A DNA stretch of 64,000 bases from an uncultured Dokdonia sp. (GCF_947496725.1 NZ_CANMDS010000002.1:186001-250000); one strand, 5' to 3'. Shown: positions 27,605 through 36,558, counted from the stretch's first letter. Translations and numbers: made by a program. The notes: generated by a model not told the origin, from the sequence alone.

Positions 27605-28855
27605 ATGCAGGTATTTAAATTTGGAGGAGCCTCAGTAAAAGATTCGGCGGGCGTAAGAAACATAGTAACAGTACTTCAAGAAACAGGTACGACGCATAAA
27701 CTTGTGGTTATCTCTGCAATGGGAAAAACCACAAATGCTATGGAAGCTATCATAGATGCCTATTTTAATGATAAATCTTCCATATCAGATCAACTTAAAA
27801 AAACAGTAGATTATCATACTGAAATAGCCCAAGACCTCTTTACAACTGGTCACCCCATCTTTAAGGCCATAAAAACCCTTTTTGACGAATTAAAAGGTTT
27901 TCTAGCGTGGAACAAATCTCCAAAATATGATTTTGTTTATGACCAGATTGTATGTTATGGGGAGTTATTATCTACAACTATTGTGAGCGCATACCTCAGT
28001 GAGCAAGGAATTACAAATACCTGGCTAGATGCACGCGCAATCATAAAGACCGATGATAGTTATCGTGATGCCCGTGTAGATTGGGATACAACACAAACGG
28101 CTATAAAAGCATCTATAGACCCAAAAGCACTTTCTATCACCCAAGGTTTTATTGCCTCAGATAGTAATAACTTTACGACCACACTAGGTCGCGAAGGTTC
28201 AGATTATACAGGAGGTATTTTTGCTTACTGTCTTAATGCGCAAAATCTCACTATCTGGAAAGATGTGCCAGGAGTCTTAAACGGTGATCCTCGTGTGTTT
28301 AACAATACAGAGTTACTACACCAGATTCCTTATGAAGAAGCTATAGAGCTGGCTTTTTATGGAGCCTCAGTCATACACCCTAAAACCTTGCAACCACTAC
28401 AACGCAAGGAGATACCACTTTATGTTAAATCATTTTTGAATCCAAAAGATTCAGGCACAAAAGTAAGTGCAGTCGCATCACTGGTACCAGAGGTGCCCTG
28501 TTATATTGTAAAAAAGAATCAAGTATTGATATCGCTATCCTCACTAGATTTTTCATTTATGGTAGAAGATAATATTGCAGAGGTTTTCCAGCTGCTGTCT
28601 CAATTTAAGCTTAAGGTTGATCTCATACAGAACTCTGCCATAAGTTTCTCTGTTTGTGTAGATAATAAATTCAACGGTTTAGAAAAGCTAGTTAATCAAC
28701 TTAAAGGAAAATTTAAAGTTCAAGTCAATCCGGAAGTAGATTTATATACCATTAGACATTTTAACCAGAAAGCGCTAGATAAGTTTCAAGAGGATAAAAA
28801 GATACTTCTCAAGCAAGTAGCACAAAATACAGTCCAGCTTGTGACACAAAATTAA
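27605..28855 (+). CDS. lysC: Aspartate kinase, monofunctional
   Basis: First enzyme of the aspartate family pathway (lysine, threonine, methionine). The N-terminal KFGGASVKD binds ATP; GREGSDYTGGIFA near residue 198 and WKDVPGVLNGDPR near 218 complete the active site. The C-terminal 120 residues are a pair of divergent ACT domains (VLISLSSLDFSFM and beyond), where feedback inhibitors would bind. It is 416 residues with no homoserine dehydrogenase fusion. Confidence 0.94.
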   Translation: MQVFKFGGASVKDSAGVRNIVTVLQETGTTHKLVVISAMGKTTNAMEAIIDAYFNDKSSISDQLKKTVDYHTEIAQDLFTTGHPIFKAIKTLFDELKGFLAWNKSPKYDFVYDQIVCYGELLSTTIVSAYLSEQGITNTWLDARAIIKTDDSYRDARVDWDTTQTAIKASIDPKALSITQGFIASDSNNFTTTLGREGSDYTGGIFAYCLNAQNLTIWKDVPGVLNGDPRVFNNTELLHQIPYEEAIELAFYGASVIHPKTLQPLQRKEIPLYVKSFLNPKDSGTKVSAVASLVPEVPCYIVKKNQVLISLSSLDFSFMVEDNIAEVFQLLSQFKLKVDLIQNSAISFSVCVDNKFNGLEKLVNQLKGKFKVQVNPEVDLYTIRHFNQKALDKFQEDKKILLKQVAQNTVQLVTQN

Positions 28856-28907
28856 ATTTGTATTGTCCATAGGTTAAACAAAGTTTAATTACAGAACACC
28901 TATTTGT

Positions 28908-28915
28908 TATATTTG
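28908..28915 (+). promoter_or_regulatory. -7 box of the olsF-like gene
   Basis: TATATTTG, 27 bases before the ATG at 28943, fits TAnnTTTG. Confidence 0.45.
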
Positions 28916-28942
28916 CCATCTTAACAAGCTACCAATAATTTT

Positions 28943-30757
28943 ATGGGTCTAGTCACCTCAAAAGAAGTTGCCCGCGCTATCAATGTCGATAAATTCGGTT
29001 TTGTAGGCACCTTTCTTGGGTGGTCATTAATGAAGGTTCTAAAAATCTCTACGGCAAATAAAATCTATGACCGCAACAAGCACCTAGGCGATCTTGAATT
29101 TCTCAATGCCCTACTAGACGAGTTTAAGATCAAATTTGAAATCCCAGAAGAAGACCTCAAGAGACTCCCAAAGAGCGGAGCATACGTTACTATTTCAAAT
29201 CATCCGCTAGGTGGCATAGACGGCATACTATTGCTCAAACTTATGCTTGAGCAACGTCCAGACTTTAAAATCATAGCAAATTTCTTATTACATCGCATAG
29301 AGCCACTTAAGCCTTATGTGATGCCTGTAAATCCTTTTGAAAATAAAAAAGACGTAAAATCTAGTATTGCAGGTTTTAAGAGCGCCATCTCACACCTGCG
29401 AGACGGCCACCCTCTAGGTGTATTTCCTGCAGGAGAGGTATCTACCTATAAAGATGATAAGCTCATTATAGACAAGCCGTGGGAAGAAGCAGCAATGAAG
29501 CTTATTAAAAAAGCAGAGGTTCCAGTTGTCCCTATCTATTTTCACGCAAAAAATAGCAGGCTCTTTTATCAATTATCACGACTAAGCGACACACTACGTA
29601 CCGCAAAGTTGCCTAGCGAACTGCTTACACAAAAGCATAGAGTCATAAAAGTACGTATAGGTAATCCTATTAAAGTTGCTGCACAAAAGGAGCACGAGAC
29701 ACTTACAGATTTTACAGAGTTCTTACGCAAGAAAACATATATGCTTGCAAACTCTTTTGAAAAAAACAGCTTACTTAAAGATATCCCACAAAAGCTCAAG
29801 GTTACAAAAGAACCAAAAGAGATTGTAACCGAAATAAGTAGCGATCTCATAGAAGATGAAATTTTACGCTTGCGCGAAAAAGACCGTCGTTTACTACAAA
29901 GTAAAAACTACGAAGTATACCTAGCACCTGCTCAAGAAATGCCTAACATCTTACGAGAGATAGGCCGCTTAAGAGAGATCACATTTAGAGCCATTGGGGA
30001 AGGAACAAATGAAGCCATAGACCTTGATAAATTTGACAGGTATTATTACCATATGTTTTTATGGGATAATAAAGAAAACACCCTTGCCGGAGCATACAGA
30101 ATGGGGTTAGGATCAAAAATTTATAAGGAATATGGAATTGACGGTTTTTACCTTCAAGATCTTTTTCGTTTTGAACCAGAGCTTCACAAAATGATGAGCG
30201 AGAGCATAGAGATGGGTCGTGCTTTTATTACAAAAGAGTATCAACAAAAGCCTATGCCACTCTTTCTATTATGGAAAGGGATTGTACACACCACACTACG
30301 TTTTCCGGAGCACAAATATCTTATAGGAGGTGTAAGTATCTCAAACCAGTTTTCTAACTTCTCTAAGTCACTTATGATTGAGTTTATGAAGTCACACTAC
30401 TACGACCCATATATCGCTCAATACATTCGTCCCAAAAAAGAATGGAAAGTGAACCTCAAAGACGCAGATAAAGAATTTGTTTTTGATGAAAGTAAGGCAG
30501 ATCTCAATAAGTTTGATAAGCTTATAGAAGAGGTTGAGCCAGGTTCTTTACGTCTCCCTGTTCTTATTAAAAAGTATATAAAACAAAATGCAAAGGTTAT
30601 AGCCTTTAACGTAGACCCGCTCTTTAACAATGCCATAGACGGCTTGATGTACATACGCATATCAGATCTTCCAGAAAGCACGGTAAAACCAGTTATGGAA
30701 GAGTTTCAAGCAGAGCTAGAAAAAAAGTACGGGCAACGCACCCCAGAAGAGGAGTAG
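28943..30757 (+). CDS. olsF: Bifunctional acyltransferase, ornithine-lipid type (OlsF-like)
   Basis: A 604-residue fusion. The N-terminal half is a PlsC/LPLAT-type acyltransferase with the catalytic pattern NHPLGGIDG (residues 84-92) and FPAGEVSTY near residue 158. The C-terminal half (about 310-520) matches the OlsB/hemolysin-type N-acyltransferase, with REITFRAIGEGTNEA, YRMGLGS and EMGRAFI. This is the domain order described for OlsF, which makes ornithine lipid by N-acylation and then O-acylation. Ornithine as substrate is inferred; Bacteroidota also make glycine and serine-glycine lipids. Membrane-peripheral at the inner face. Confidence 0.82.
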   Translation: MGLVTSKEVARAINVDKFGFVGTFLGWSLMKVLKISTANKIYDRNKHLGDLEFLNALLDEFKIKFEIPEEDLKRLPKSGAYVTISNHPLGGIDGILLLKLMLEQRPDFKIIANFLLHRIEPLKPYVMPVNPFENKKDVKSSIAGFKSAISHLRDGHPLGVFPAGEVSTYKDDKLIIDKPWEEAAMKLIKKAEVPVVPIYFHAKNSRLFYQLSRLSDTLRTAKLPSELLTQKHRVIKVRIGNPIKVAAQKEHETLTDFTEFLRKKTYMLANSFEKNSLLKDIPQKLKVTKEPKEIVTEISSDLIEDEILRLREKDRRLLQSKNYEVYLAPAQEMPNILREIGRLREITFRAIGEGTNEAIDLDKFDRYYYHMFLWDNKENTLAGAYRMGLGSKIYKEYGIDGFYLQDLFRFEPELHKMMSESIEMGRAFITKEYQQKPMPLFLLWKGIVHTTLRFPEHKYLIGGVSISNQFSNFSKSLMIEFMKSHYYDPYIAQYIRPKKEWKVNLKDADKEFVFDESKADLNKFDKLIEEVEPGSLRLPVLIKKYIKQNAKVIAFNVDPLFNNAIDGLMYIRISDLPESTVKPVMEEFQAELEKKYGQRTPEEE

Positions 30758-30773
30758 GCCCGTACAAGAGTCT

Positions 30774-31517
30774 CTATCTATATTCTGGATTTTCAAAATT
30801 CCATCTTGTCCCATCATCCCAATCACCTCTAGAATTACCATAAGCAGGATATCCACCCTGATCCTTAAGCATTTTTGCAAGATGCAATAAGTTATACGTC
30901 ATAAATGTGGTATTACGATTTGTAAAGTCATTATTCTTTGCACCACTTTCCTCATCATTATAGCTAGCACCTGGTCCTGCCTCACCTATCCATCCACAAT
31001 CTGCTTGAGGAGGAATACTGTAACCTATATGTTGTAAAGCATAAAGTGTTCCCATAGCAACGTGCTTTATACCATCCTCATTACCTGTAATAATACAACC
31101 ACCTACTTTACCGTAAAAATAGTATTGCCCTTTTTCATTACGGTTACCACTCTCTCCATACAAGCGCTCAATTAATTTTGTCGCTACAGAAGATTTTTCT
31201 CCCAGCCATATAGGGCTACCTATTACAAGAATATCTGCTTCTTCTATTTTTTTAAAAATAGCTGGCCATTCATCTTTATGCTCACCGTGTTCTGTCATAT
31301 CGTGATAGACACCATAAGCAACGTCGTGATCTACAAAGCGTAGATGCTCCACCTCCACTCCTTCAGATTTCATAATATCCATTGATACATCCATAAGAGC
31401 TCGAGTATGGCTCATACGTGGTGTCTTTTTAAGAGTACAGTTAATGTACAAAGCTTTTAATGTTGAGAAGTCGTTTGTATTTTTCATATGGTAGGTTTTG
31501 TCGTATAAGTTACTCAT
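30774..31517 (-). CDS. NADPH-dependent FMN reductase-like flavoprotein
   Basis: A 247-residue flavodoxin-fold protein. After a short extension it has ALYINCTLKKTPRMSHTRAL, the phosphate-binding loop region, then IGSPIWLGEKSSVATKLIER and GGCIITGNEDG, as in the iron-sulfur-flavoprotein/NAD(P)H-quinone reductase superfamily. No iron-sulfur Cys cluster is visible. The start could be ATG 31487 (MKNTNDFSTL) instead of 31517. It is on the same strand as the decarboxylase cluster but with an 80-base gap. Confidence 0.85.
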   Translation of the reverse strand: MSNLYDKTYHMKNTNDFSTLKALYINCTLKKTPRMSHTRALMDVSMDIMKSEGVEVEHLRFVDHDVAYGVYHDMTEHGEHKDEWPAIFKKIEEADILVIGSPIWLGEKSSVATKLIERLYGESGNRNEKGQYYFYGKVGGCIITGNEDGIKHVAMGTLYALQHIGYSIPPQADCGWIGEAGPGASYNDEESGAKNNDFTNRNTTFMTYNLLHLAKMLKDQGGYPAYGNSRGDWDDGTRWNFENPEYR

Positions 31518-31597
31518 TACTTACAAATCCATTGATAATGAGTTCTTAACCCTCATCAAAACACCATTCTAGAGAGTCTCCTATTCCCTTATCCTAC

Positions 31598-32080
31598 CTA
31601 AAACAGCTCACTCCTTTTCTCAAGAAGCACATTGTCGTGCCATATACCATCTCTCATCGCTAACTTCTCACGTACACCCACTATTCTAAAACCACATTTT
31701 TGAAATAAGGCCATACTAGCCTCATTTTGAGCAAAAATTTTGGCTTGTAAAGTCCAGAATCCCGCTCGCTCACTTTCCTTTATTGCGGTCATAAGTAATG
31801 CTCGTCCTATCCCTTTGCCCCTGGCAATTTTAGAAATATATAAGGTAAGCTCTGCTACACCCTTATAAACTTCACGCGTAGAAAACGGGGTGAGTGCTAC
31901 CCAACCTAGTATAACCTCTTCTTTAATTGCTACAAATCTACACTGCTCTAAAAACTTAGCATCCCAACTTATCCAGTCTGGGACTATTGTCTCAAAAGTT
32001 GCCATACCTGTATCTAACCCATCTTGATAAATCTGAGCGCAATGGGTATAATCTTGTTCTAACAAAGGTCTAATGGTCAC
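31598..32080 (-). CDS. GNAT acetyltransferase, phosphinothricin acetyltransferase-like
   Basis: A 160-residue GNAT protein. The N-terminus (TIRPLLEQDYTHCAQIYQDG) with FETIVPDWISWDAKF, the central VAELTLYISKIARGKGIGRAL and the ending ALFQKCGFRIVGVREKLA match the Pat/ArsN/MddA group that acetylates small amino-compound substrates such as methionine sulfone or phosphinothricin. The substrate is unknown. It follows the PLP decarboxylase after 50 bases and could be under the same ArsR control. Confidence 0.85.
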   Translation of the reverse strand: MTIRPLLEQDYTHCAQIYQDGLDTGMATFETIVPDWISWDAKFLEQCRFVAIKEEVILGWVALTPFSTREVYKGVAELTLYISKIARGKGIGRALLMTAIKESERAGFWTLQAKIFAQNEASMALFQKCGFRIVGVREKLAMRDGIWHDNVLLEKRSELF

Positions 32081-32130
32081 CGCATAAAACTTTACAACAT
32101 ATCACATATCAATCTCTTATAAAGATGCTC

Positions 32131-33555
32131 TTAAAAACTGGTAGCTGCAATAACTCGTATTTTTTTGAGTAACCCAGCTGTATGCGCTTCTGTAGTAAAA
32201 GGATTCATAAACGTAGTGCGTAAGTAATACTCACCACGCAGCGTGGTAGCTACTATATAAAACTCTCCATCTTCTAGAAGAACTCTTCTTATACGCTTAT
32301 TTACTTCATTTACATCCTCTTGATTAGAAGGTTTATATCTAAAGCAAACAATATTTGACACCGGCTCAAGAGCAATTTCAAAATCTTGCTGAGCAGCTAT
32401 GAGATCGCTAAATTGCTGTGCAGCATCATAAAGTGTCGTTACAAAATCGTCAAAAAACTGCAGGCCGTATGCATTTATAATAACATAAAAGCGCACACTC
32501 ATCATACTCTTTGTGCACTCAAAGGTTCTCTTTGCCATATTAAACCAGTCTGCATCGTCATTTTTCTCCCATAGGTATTGTGCTTTTTGCTCAAAGGTAG
32601 CATAGCTATCTGTGCTATTTTTAAAAATAACGGCTGTAGTGATGGCGCTAGTTCCCATCATTTTGTGACCATCTATAATTATAGAATCTGCGTTATGGGC
32701 TCCATTAAGAAGGTGTTTATACTTTTTAGAAAATATGGCCGCACCGCCGTGTGCAGCATCTATATGAAACCATATTTTTTTTGCTTTCGCGAAAGCGTAA
32801 ACCTTCTCCAAATCATCATACACTCCCGTACTTGTACTTGGCGCACTGCCTACAATGGCAATTACCTCAAAACCATTTTTTATCGCCGAAGTATAATACG
32901 ACTCTAAAGCATCTGTCTGTATCTGGTAATTATCGCCTGCTGGTACTTTTATGATTCCGTCACTTCCCAGTCCCATTATACGAGCGGCTCTATCTACACA
33001 ATAATGTGCCTCTTCTGAAACCATAATGGCTAGTTTCTTACTGTGACCTTCATTCCACACATCATCTGTAGCCTTAGCCCTGCGTGCTGCAAGAAGCGCA
33101 GTGAGGTTTGCAAGGGTACCGCCAGAGGTGAGAAATCCATCTCCGTTTGTGTAGCCTATGGCCCTACAAAAGGTGTCTATAACGAGGCGTTCTATTGCCG
33201 TGGCAGCAGCTCCCATCTCATACACTGCCATCCCGTTATTAAGTTGTGCGCTCAATAATGTTGCAAGAGCAGACACTGGTACAGTGGGTGCAACTTGATG
33301 ACCAATATATTTAGGGTGATGCGTGTGTATAGATCGCTCTAGTACTTCTTTAAAAAAGTCTGAAGTGCTATGTGATGTTGAGAGATATTGTTGCCAAAAT
33401 GTGTACTCATCTTCTGGCTCAGTCCATCTAAGCACTTTATCTGAACCACCCGTTGTTGTAGTATGTAGATAGTTTGCTAGCAAACTAACAAGTTGCTCTC
33501 CTTCATTTTTAAAGAGCGCACTATCATAAGCTTTATGCAGTAGTGGTGTGCTCAT
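32131..33555 (-). CDS. Pyridoxal-dependent decarboxylase, group II
   Basis: A 474-residue cytoplasmic fold-type I decarboxylase related to aromatic-amino-acid, glutamate and diaminobutyrate decarboxylases. It shows TSGGTLANLTALLAAR near residue 142, the PLP-stacking His in SEEAHYCVDRA, the cofactor Asp in HIDAAHGGA, and the PLP lysine in IIDGHKMMGTS. Substrate not determinable from sequence. Its ATG overlaps the ArsR stop codon as TAATG, so it is directly coupled to that regulator, an unusual partnership for such an enzyme. Confidence 0.93.
   Translation of the reverse strand: MSTPLLHKAYDSALFKNEGEQLVSLLANYLHTTTTGGSDKVLRWTEPEDEYTFWQQYLSTSHSTSDFFKEVLERSIHTHHPKYIGHQVAPTVPVSALATLLSAQLNNGMAVYEMGAAATAIERLVIDTFCRAIGYTNGDGFLTSGGTLANLTALLAARRAKATDDVWNEGHSKKLAIMVSEEAHYCVDRAARIMGLGSDGIIKVPAGDNYQIQTDALESYYTSAIKNGFEVIAIVGSAPSTSTGVYDDLEKVYAFAKAKKIWFHIDAAHGGAAIFSKKYKHLLNGAHNADSIIIDGHKMMGTSAITTAVIFKNSTDSYATFEQKAQYLWEKNDDADWFNMAKRTFECTKSMMSVRFYVIINAYGLQFFDDFVTTLYDAAQQFSDLIAAQQDFEIALEPVSNIVCFRYKPSNQEDVNEVNKRIRRVLLEDGEFYIVATTLRGEYYLRTTFMNPFTTEAHTAGLLKKIRVIAATSF
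32782..32797. repeat. Palindrome copy 10, one mismatch (coding)
   Basis: 15 of 16 bases; first base T instead of C on the plus strand. Read on the minus strand as AFAKA in the decarboxylase just before the HIDAAHGG cofactor segment. Confidence 0.9.
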
Positions 33556-33884
33556 TACTTATCTGCCATTTTTGATTTTGTAAGCTCAAAAAAGTCATTA
33601 AACAAGGTCTGTAGTTGCCCCCATTTACGTGCATCTATACTGTAGTATTGCGCCTTCCCTTTAAACTGACTTTTTAAAACTCCAGTTCTCTTTATAACCT
33701 GCAAGTGCTGAGAGGTTGTAGGTTGTGATAATCGTATCTTGTCTGATATATCTTGACACAAACAGCCATCACAATCTCCTATATATTCTATAATTGCCAC
33801 TCTAGCAGGATTAGAAAGAATCTTTGCAACATCTGCAATTTGATTTGCTCTCATAGAGTGTATATGTCTCTTTGTAACTCCCAT
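33555..33884 (-). CDS. ArsR family transcriptional regulator
   Basis: A 109-residue winged-helix repressor. The recognition region is SDKIRLSQPTTSQHLQVIKRTGVLKSQ, and the wing is FKGKAQYYSID. The helix before it holds three cysteines (CDGCLCQD), close to the ELCVCDL metal-sensing motif of classic ArsR/SmtB proteins, so metal, metalloid or redox sensing is plausible. A strong inverted repeat lies just upstream, indicating autoregulation. It leads an operon with the PLP decarboxylase (TAATG overlap). Confidence 0.92.
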   Translation of the reverse strand: MGVTKRHIHSMRANQIADVAKILSNPARVAIIEYIGDCDGCLCQDISDKIRLSQPTTSQHLQVIKRTGVLKSQFKGKAQYYSIDARKWGQLQTLFNDFFELTKSKMADK

Positions 33885-33902
33885 AATACATTTTATTTGA
33901 AT

Positions 33903-33924
33903 ATGTAATATCGCAATATTACAT
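33903..33924 (-). promoter_or_regulatory. Probable ArsR operator
   Basis: Perfect 9-bp inverted repeat ATGTAATAT with a 4-base spacer and ATATTACAT, 18 bases upstream of the ArsR start codon. Size and AT-rich composition fit ArsR/SmtB dimer sites. Confidence 0.75.
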
Positions 33925-33940
33925 TAAAATAGAAAATAAA

Positions 33941-33967
33941 AAAAGCTCAGTCTTAAACTGAGCTTTT
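33941..33967 (-). terminator. Terminator of the TM2 gene
   Basis: An 11-bp stem (AAAAGCTCAGT / ACTGAGCTTTT) with a 5-base loop, followed by a T-rich run on the minus strand. It isolates the ArsR promoter from upstream transcription. Confidence 0.82.
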
Positions 33968-33975
33968 AAATTATA

Positions 33976-34416
33976 CTAGAACCAAGGTTTTCTACCCGCT
34001 TGGTACGTGTTATAAAATTCTTCGTCAGATTTTGTGAGGTACATTATACCTTCTATCACCCCTACTGCCCATACCACTAGACTAGGTATACCGCATAAAA
34101 ACCAGCCTACAATGTTTACTGCAAGCATTATAATACCCTCTTTTTGATATCCTAAAATAAACTTATGAATACCGAAGCCTCCTAGAACAATGGCAAGTAT
34201 CCCAGCAAGTACTTTTTTATTTTCTGTACTTCCTGTCATTTTATTCCACTCTTCTTTTACATTGCCAGCGGCTTCTTTTGCACTATCGCCAAATTCTTTT
34301 GCAGTCTCCTTAGCATCTTCTGCAAAGTCATTTACGGCGTCTTTTGCATCGTCTGCCATACGTTTGCCATCATTTTCGGGCTTGTCGCCTGGTATTTTGT
34401 TGTCTTCTGTACTCAT
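33976..34416 (-). CDS. TM2 domain protein with Ala/Lys/Asp-rich N-terminus
   Basis: A 146-residue protein. Residues 1-68 are low complexity, with repeated DDAKDAVNDFAEDAKETAKE-like units as in CsbD/YtxH-type stress proteins. Residues 70-130 form a TM2 domain with two helices and the GGFGIHKFILG motif, ending in GRKPWF. TM2 proteins are inner-membrane proteins of unknown role. Own terminator downstream. Confidence 0.88.
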   Translation of the reverse strand: MSTEDNKIPGDKPENDGKRMADDAKDAVNDFAEDAKETAKEFGDSAKEAAGNVKEEWNKMTGSTENKKVLAGILAIVLGGFGIHKFILGYQKEGIIMLAVNIVGWFLCGIPSLVVWAVGVIEGIMYLTKSDEEFYNTYQAGRKPWF

Positions 34417-34476
34417 ATTATTGGTTGTTAGTTTGTTGCCCTTAAAACTACAAAAAAGATGTACGTGATTATCGTG

Positions 34477-34869
34477 CTAATTATCTTTTTCAAAAACACT
34501 ATCTATAGGCTCCCAGAGTTCGATTTTATTTCCTTCTGGATCTAGTATCCAGCCAAATTTACCATAGCTATACTCCTCTACCTCTCCTACTATAGTAACA
34601 CCTTCCTCCTTAAGTACTTTAAGTAACTCTATGAGATTCTCTACCCTAAAATTAAACATAAACTGTTTCTTGCTGGGAGAAAAGTATTCTGTATCCGCAT
34701 TCATAGGGCTCCATTGGGTAGAGCACTTATTACCATTTTCATCACGCCACCAGAATGTCCAGCCGTATTGATCTGTAGGAATGCCTAGGTGATTTTTATA
34801 CCACTCCTTTTGTGCATCTGGATCTTCACTTTTGAAAAACATCCCTCCTATGCCTGTTACTCTTTTCAT
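34477..34869 (-). CDS. VOC (glyoxalase/bleomycin-resistance) family protein
   Basis: A 130-residue VOC-fold protein with two beta-alpha-beta-beta-beta units. It has the typical FFKSEDPDAQKEWYKNHLGI opening and the closing FGWILDPEGNKIELWEP with the terminal Glu metal ligand. Substrate unknown. It is 25 bases downstream of the DUF4199 gene on the same strand. Confidence 0.88.
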   Translation of the reverse strand: MKRVTGIGGMFFKSEDPDAQKEWYKNHLGIPTDQYGWTFWWRDENGNKCSTQWSPMNADTEYFSPSKKQFMFNFRVENLIELLKVLKEEGVTIVGEVEEYSYGKFGWILDPEGNKIELWEPIDSVFEKDN

Positions 34870-34894
34870 AATTAAAGTATTATCGTATGGTGAA

Positions 34895-35407
34895 CTATTT
34901 TTTCTTTAAAATCACAGCAGCAAGTAAGCTCACCACAAAACCAAGTATAAACGTCATTACAAACATCATAAGTCCGGCTATAAAAGACATCTCTGTACCG
35001 CTATAATCCTCATACATCTCTCGCTGGCGAGCAAGTTGATCTATCGCAGCTTGATTATTAGACTGCTCTGCTAGATCTCTAGCATAATCATTGTATTCAA
35101 GAAAAAAAGATGGATTTACAAATAAGGTATACACTATATCTGCAAGTGCTACACCTAAACCGCCCAAAGCAGCAATAATAATTCCTGTTTTTAAAGCGCT
35201 ACCAAAAGAGATTTTACCCGCATTAACCGTGTCACGCTGGTAAGCCACCCCAAAGTACACCATCGCTGCCGTCATACCCATAACTCCCCAACCTACGAGT
35301 TCTTGCGTACCGTAATCTAAGCTCTTACCTAAATACAGTGCGATCGTAAATCCTAGGAGACCTAAAAAGAATGCAATCGCACCAAATTTCTTTATCACTA
35401 AACTCAT
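34895..35407 (-). CDS. DUF4199 family membrane protein
   Basis: A 170-residue inner-membrane protein with four helices. The family pattern is visible in ISFGSALKTGIIIAALGGLG near the middle and the C-terminal FIAGLMMFVMTFILGFVVSL helix before the KKK tail. DUF4199 is common in Bacteroidota and has no known function. It is followed closely by the VOC gene and preceded by the dehydrogenase gene (24-base gap), all on the same strand. Confidence 0.85.
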   Translation of the reverse strand: MSLVIKKFGAIAFFLGLLGFTIALYLGKSLDYGTQELVGWGVMGMTAAMVYFGVAYQRDTVNAGKISFGSALKTGIIIAALGGLGVALADIVYTLFVNPSFFLEYNDYARDLAEQSNNQAAIDQLARQREMYEDYSGTEMSFIAGLMMFVMTFILGFVVSLLAAVILKKK

Positions 35408-35431
35408 ATACTTATCTTTTAAAACATCAAT

Positions 35432-36379
35432 TTAAGAAAAACGCTGCAGTATCTTATCTACTATGGTTTGCGCTAGCTTTATTTTACTCTCAACCGTCCA
35501 CCCTGCAATGTGTGGCGTGAGGAGTACATTATCTTGCTCTATAAGATATTGTAAGGGTTCTGGAAGGTTTGAATTTCCGTCTGTGGTAAATAAATTCTCA
35601 AAAGATAACTTTTCATACTCAAGTACATCCAGTCCAGCTCCTAGTACTTTTTTTGCTTTCATAGCTGCTACAAGATCCCTTGTCACAACAGATTTCCCTC
35701 TTGCGGTATTTATGAGATAAAATGGTTTTGTAAAAGCATTTATAAAAGCAGCATCTACCATTTTATCTGTTTGTGGAGTCCAAGGCGTGTGTAAACTCAC
35801 AACATCAACCTCTTTTTGAAATTGGCTCAGTGACACCTGCTTAGCATTACTATCACCCACCTTTTCTTTTATATCATAACAAAGCACTTTACAGTCAAAA
35901 CCTTGCAGTTTTCTAGCAAAGGCTTTCCCCATATTACCATAGCCTATGATCCCCACGGTTTTTCCTTCTAGCTCAACACCCCGATTAGGCTCCCGGTTCC
36001 AGTGACCTGCTTTTACTTGGGCATCTGCTCTATTTAAATTATTAAAAAGACTAAGCAGCATTCCTAGTGATTGCTCGCCTACGGCATTACGGTTACCCTC
36101 TGGCGCACTGATGAGATAAATGCCCTTACTCTCAGCATAAGGAATATCGATACTCTCTAGGCCTGCGCCTACGCGAGCAATAAACTTAAGGTGAGGAGCA
36201 GCGTCTATAAACTGCTTATCTATTTTAAAACGACTGCGTATTACAATACCCTCATAATCTGCTATGATAGCCTCTGTCTCTTCTTTTGAGATAGTAACAT
36301 TTTCAACATTAGTATGACCTGCTTCTTCAAGTTGCTTTACCAGTAGCGGGTGATTATTATCTAGATGGAGTATTTTCAT
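35432..36379 (-). CDS. D-isomer 2-hydroxyacid dehydrogenase
   Basis: A 315-residue NAD(P)-dependent dehydrogenase of the phosphoglycerate dehydrogenase family. The Rossmann motif is GIIGYGNMGKAFARKL, with a substrate Arg in NTARGKSVV near residue 229 and a catalytic His in LLTPHIAGWT. There is no ACT domain, so it is the short type. It could be a phosphoglycerate dehydrogenase or a hydroxypyruvate/glyoxylate reductase. The ATG overlaps a small upstream membrane gene as TAATG. Confidence 0.9.
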   Translation of the reverse strand: MKILHLDNNHPLLVKQLEEAGHTNVENVTISKEETEAIIADYEGIVIRSRFKIDKQFIDAAPHLKFIARVGAGLESIDIPYAESKGIYLISAPEGNRNAVGEQSLGMLLSLFNNLNRADAQVKAGHWNREPNRGVELEGKTVGIIGYGNMGKAFARKLQGFDCKVLCYDIKEKVGDSNAKQVSLSQFQKEVDVVSLHTPWTPQTDKMVDAAFINAFTKPFYLINTARGKSVVTRDLVAAMKAKKVLGAGLDVLEYEKLSFENLFTTDGNSNLPEPLQYLIEQDNVLLTPHIAGWTVESKIKLAQTIVDKILQRFS

Positions 36380-36549
36380 TACTTAGTTTTATTTTTTCTC
36401 ACGGGAATCCAACCTAAAAAGAGACCTAATCCTATTGCCATCATTGCACCAGTTACAAAACCTATGCCTCCAGATGTGTCATCAAATGCGTATAATAATA
36501 TCCCCGCGATGGCCATAACAATAATTCCTACTATCTTGTTCTTATTCAT
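36379..36549 (-). CDS. Small membrane protein of 56 residues
   Basis: Starts at ATG 36549 (MNKNKIVGIIVMAIAG), has two hydrophobic segments (about 6-21 and 29-48) and a basic tail (PVRKNKTK), then TAA. The stop overlaps the dehydrogenase ATG by one base, and a cupin gene lies 9 bases upstream, so it fits neatly into the operon. Family not recognised; similar short proteins precede this dehydrogenase in other Flavobacteriia as far as I recall. Confidence 0.75.
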   Translation of the reverse strand: MNKNKIVGIIVMAIAGILLYAFDDTSGGIGFVTGAMMAIGLGLFLGWIPVRKNKTK

Positions 36550-36558
36550 ATTTCTCTT

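Noticed and set aside
29867-29882. Repeat-like stretch read as RLREK in the olsF-like gene
   Set aside because: Three changes from the palindrome and no remaining symmetry; reads as ordinary helical coding sequence.
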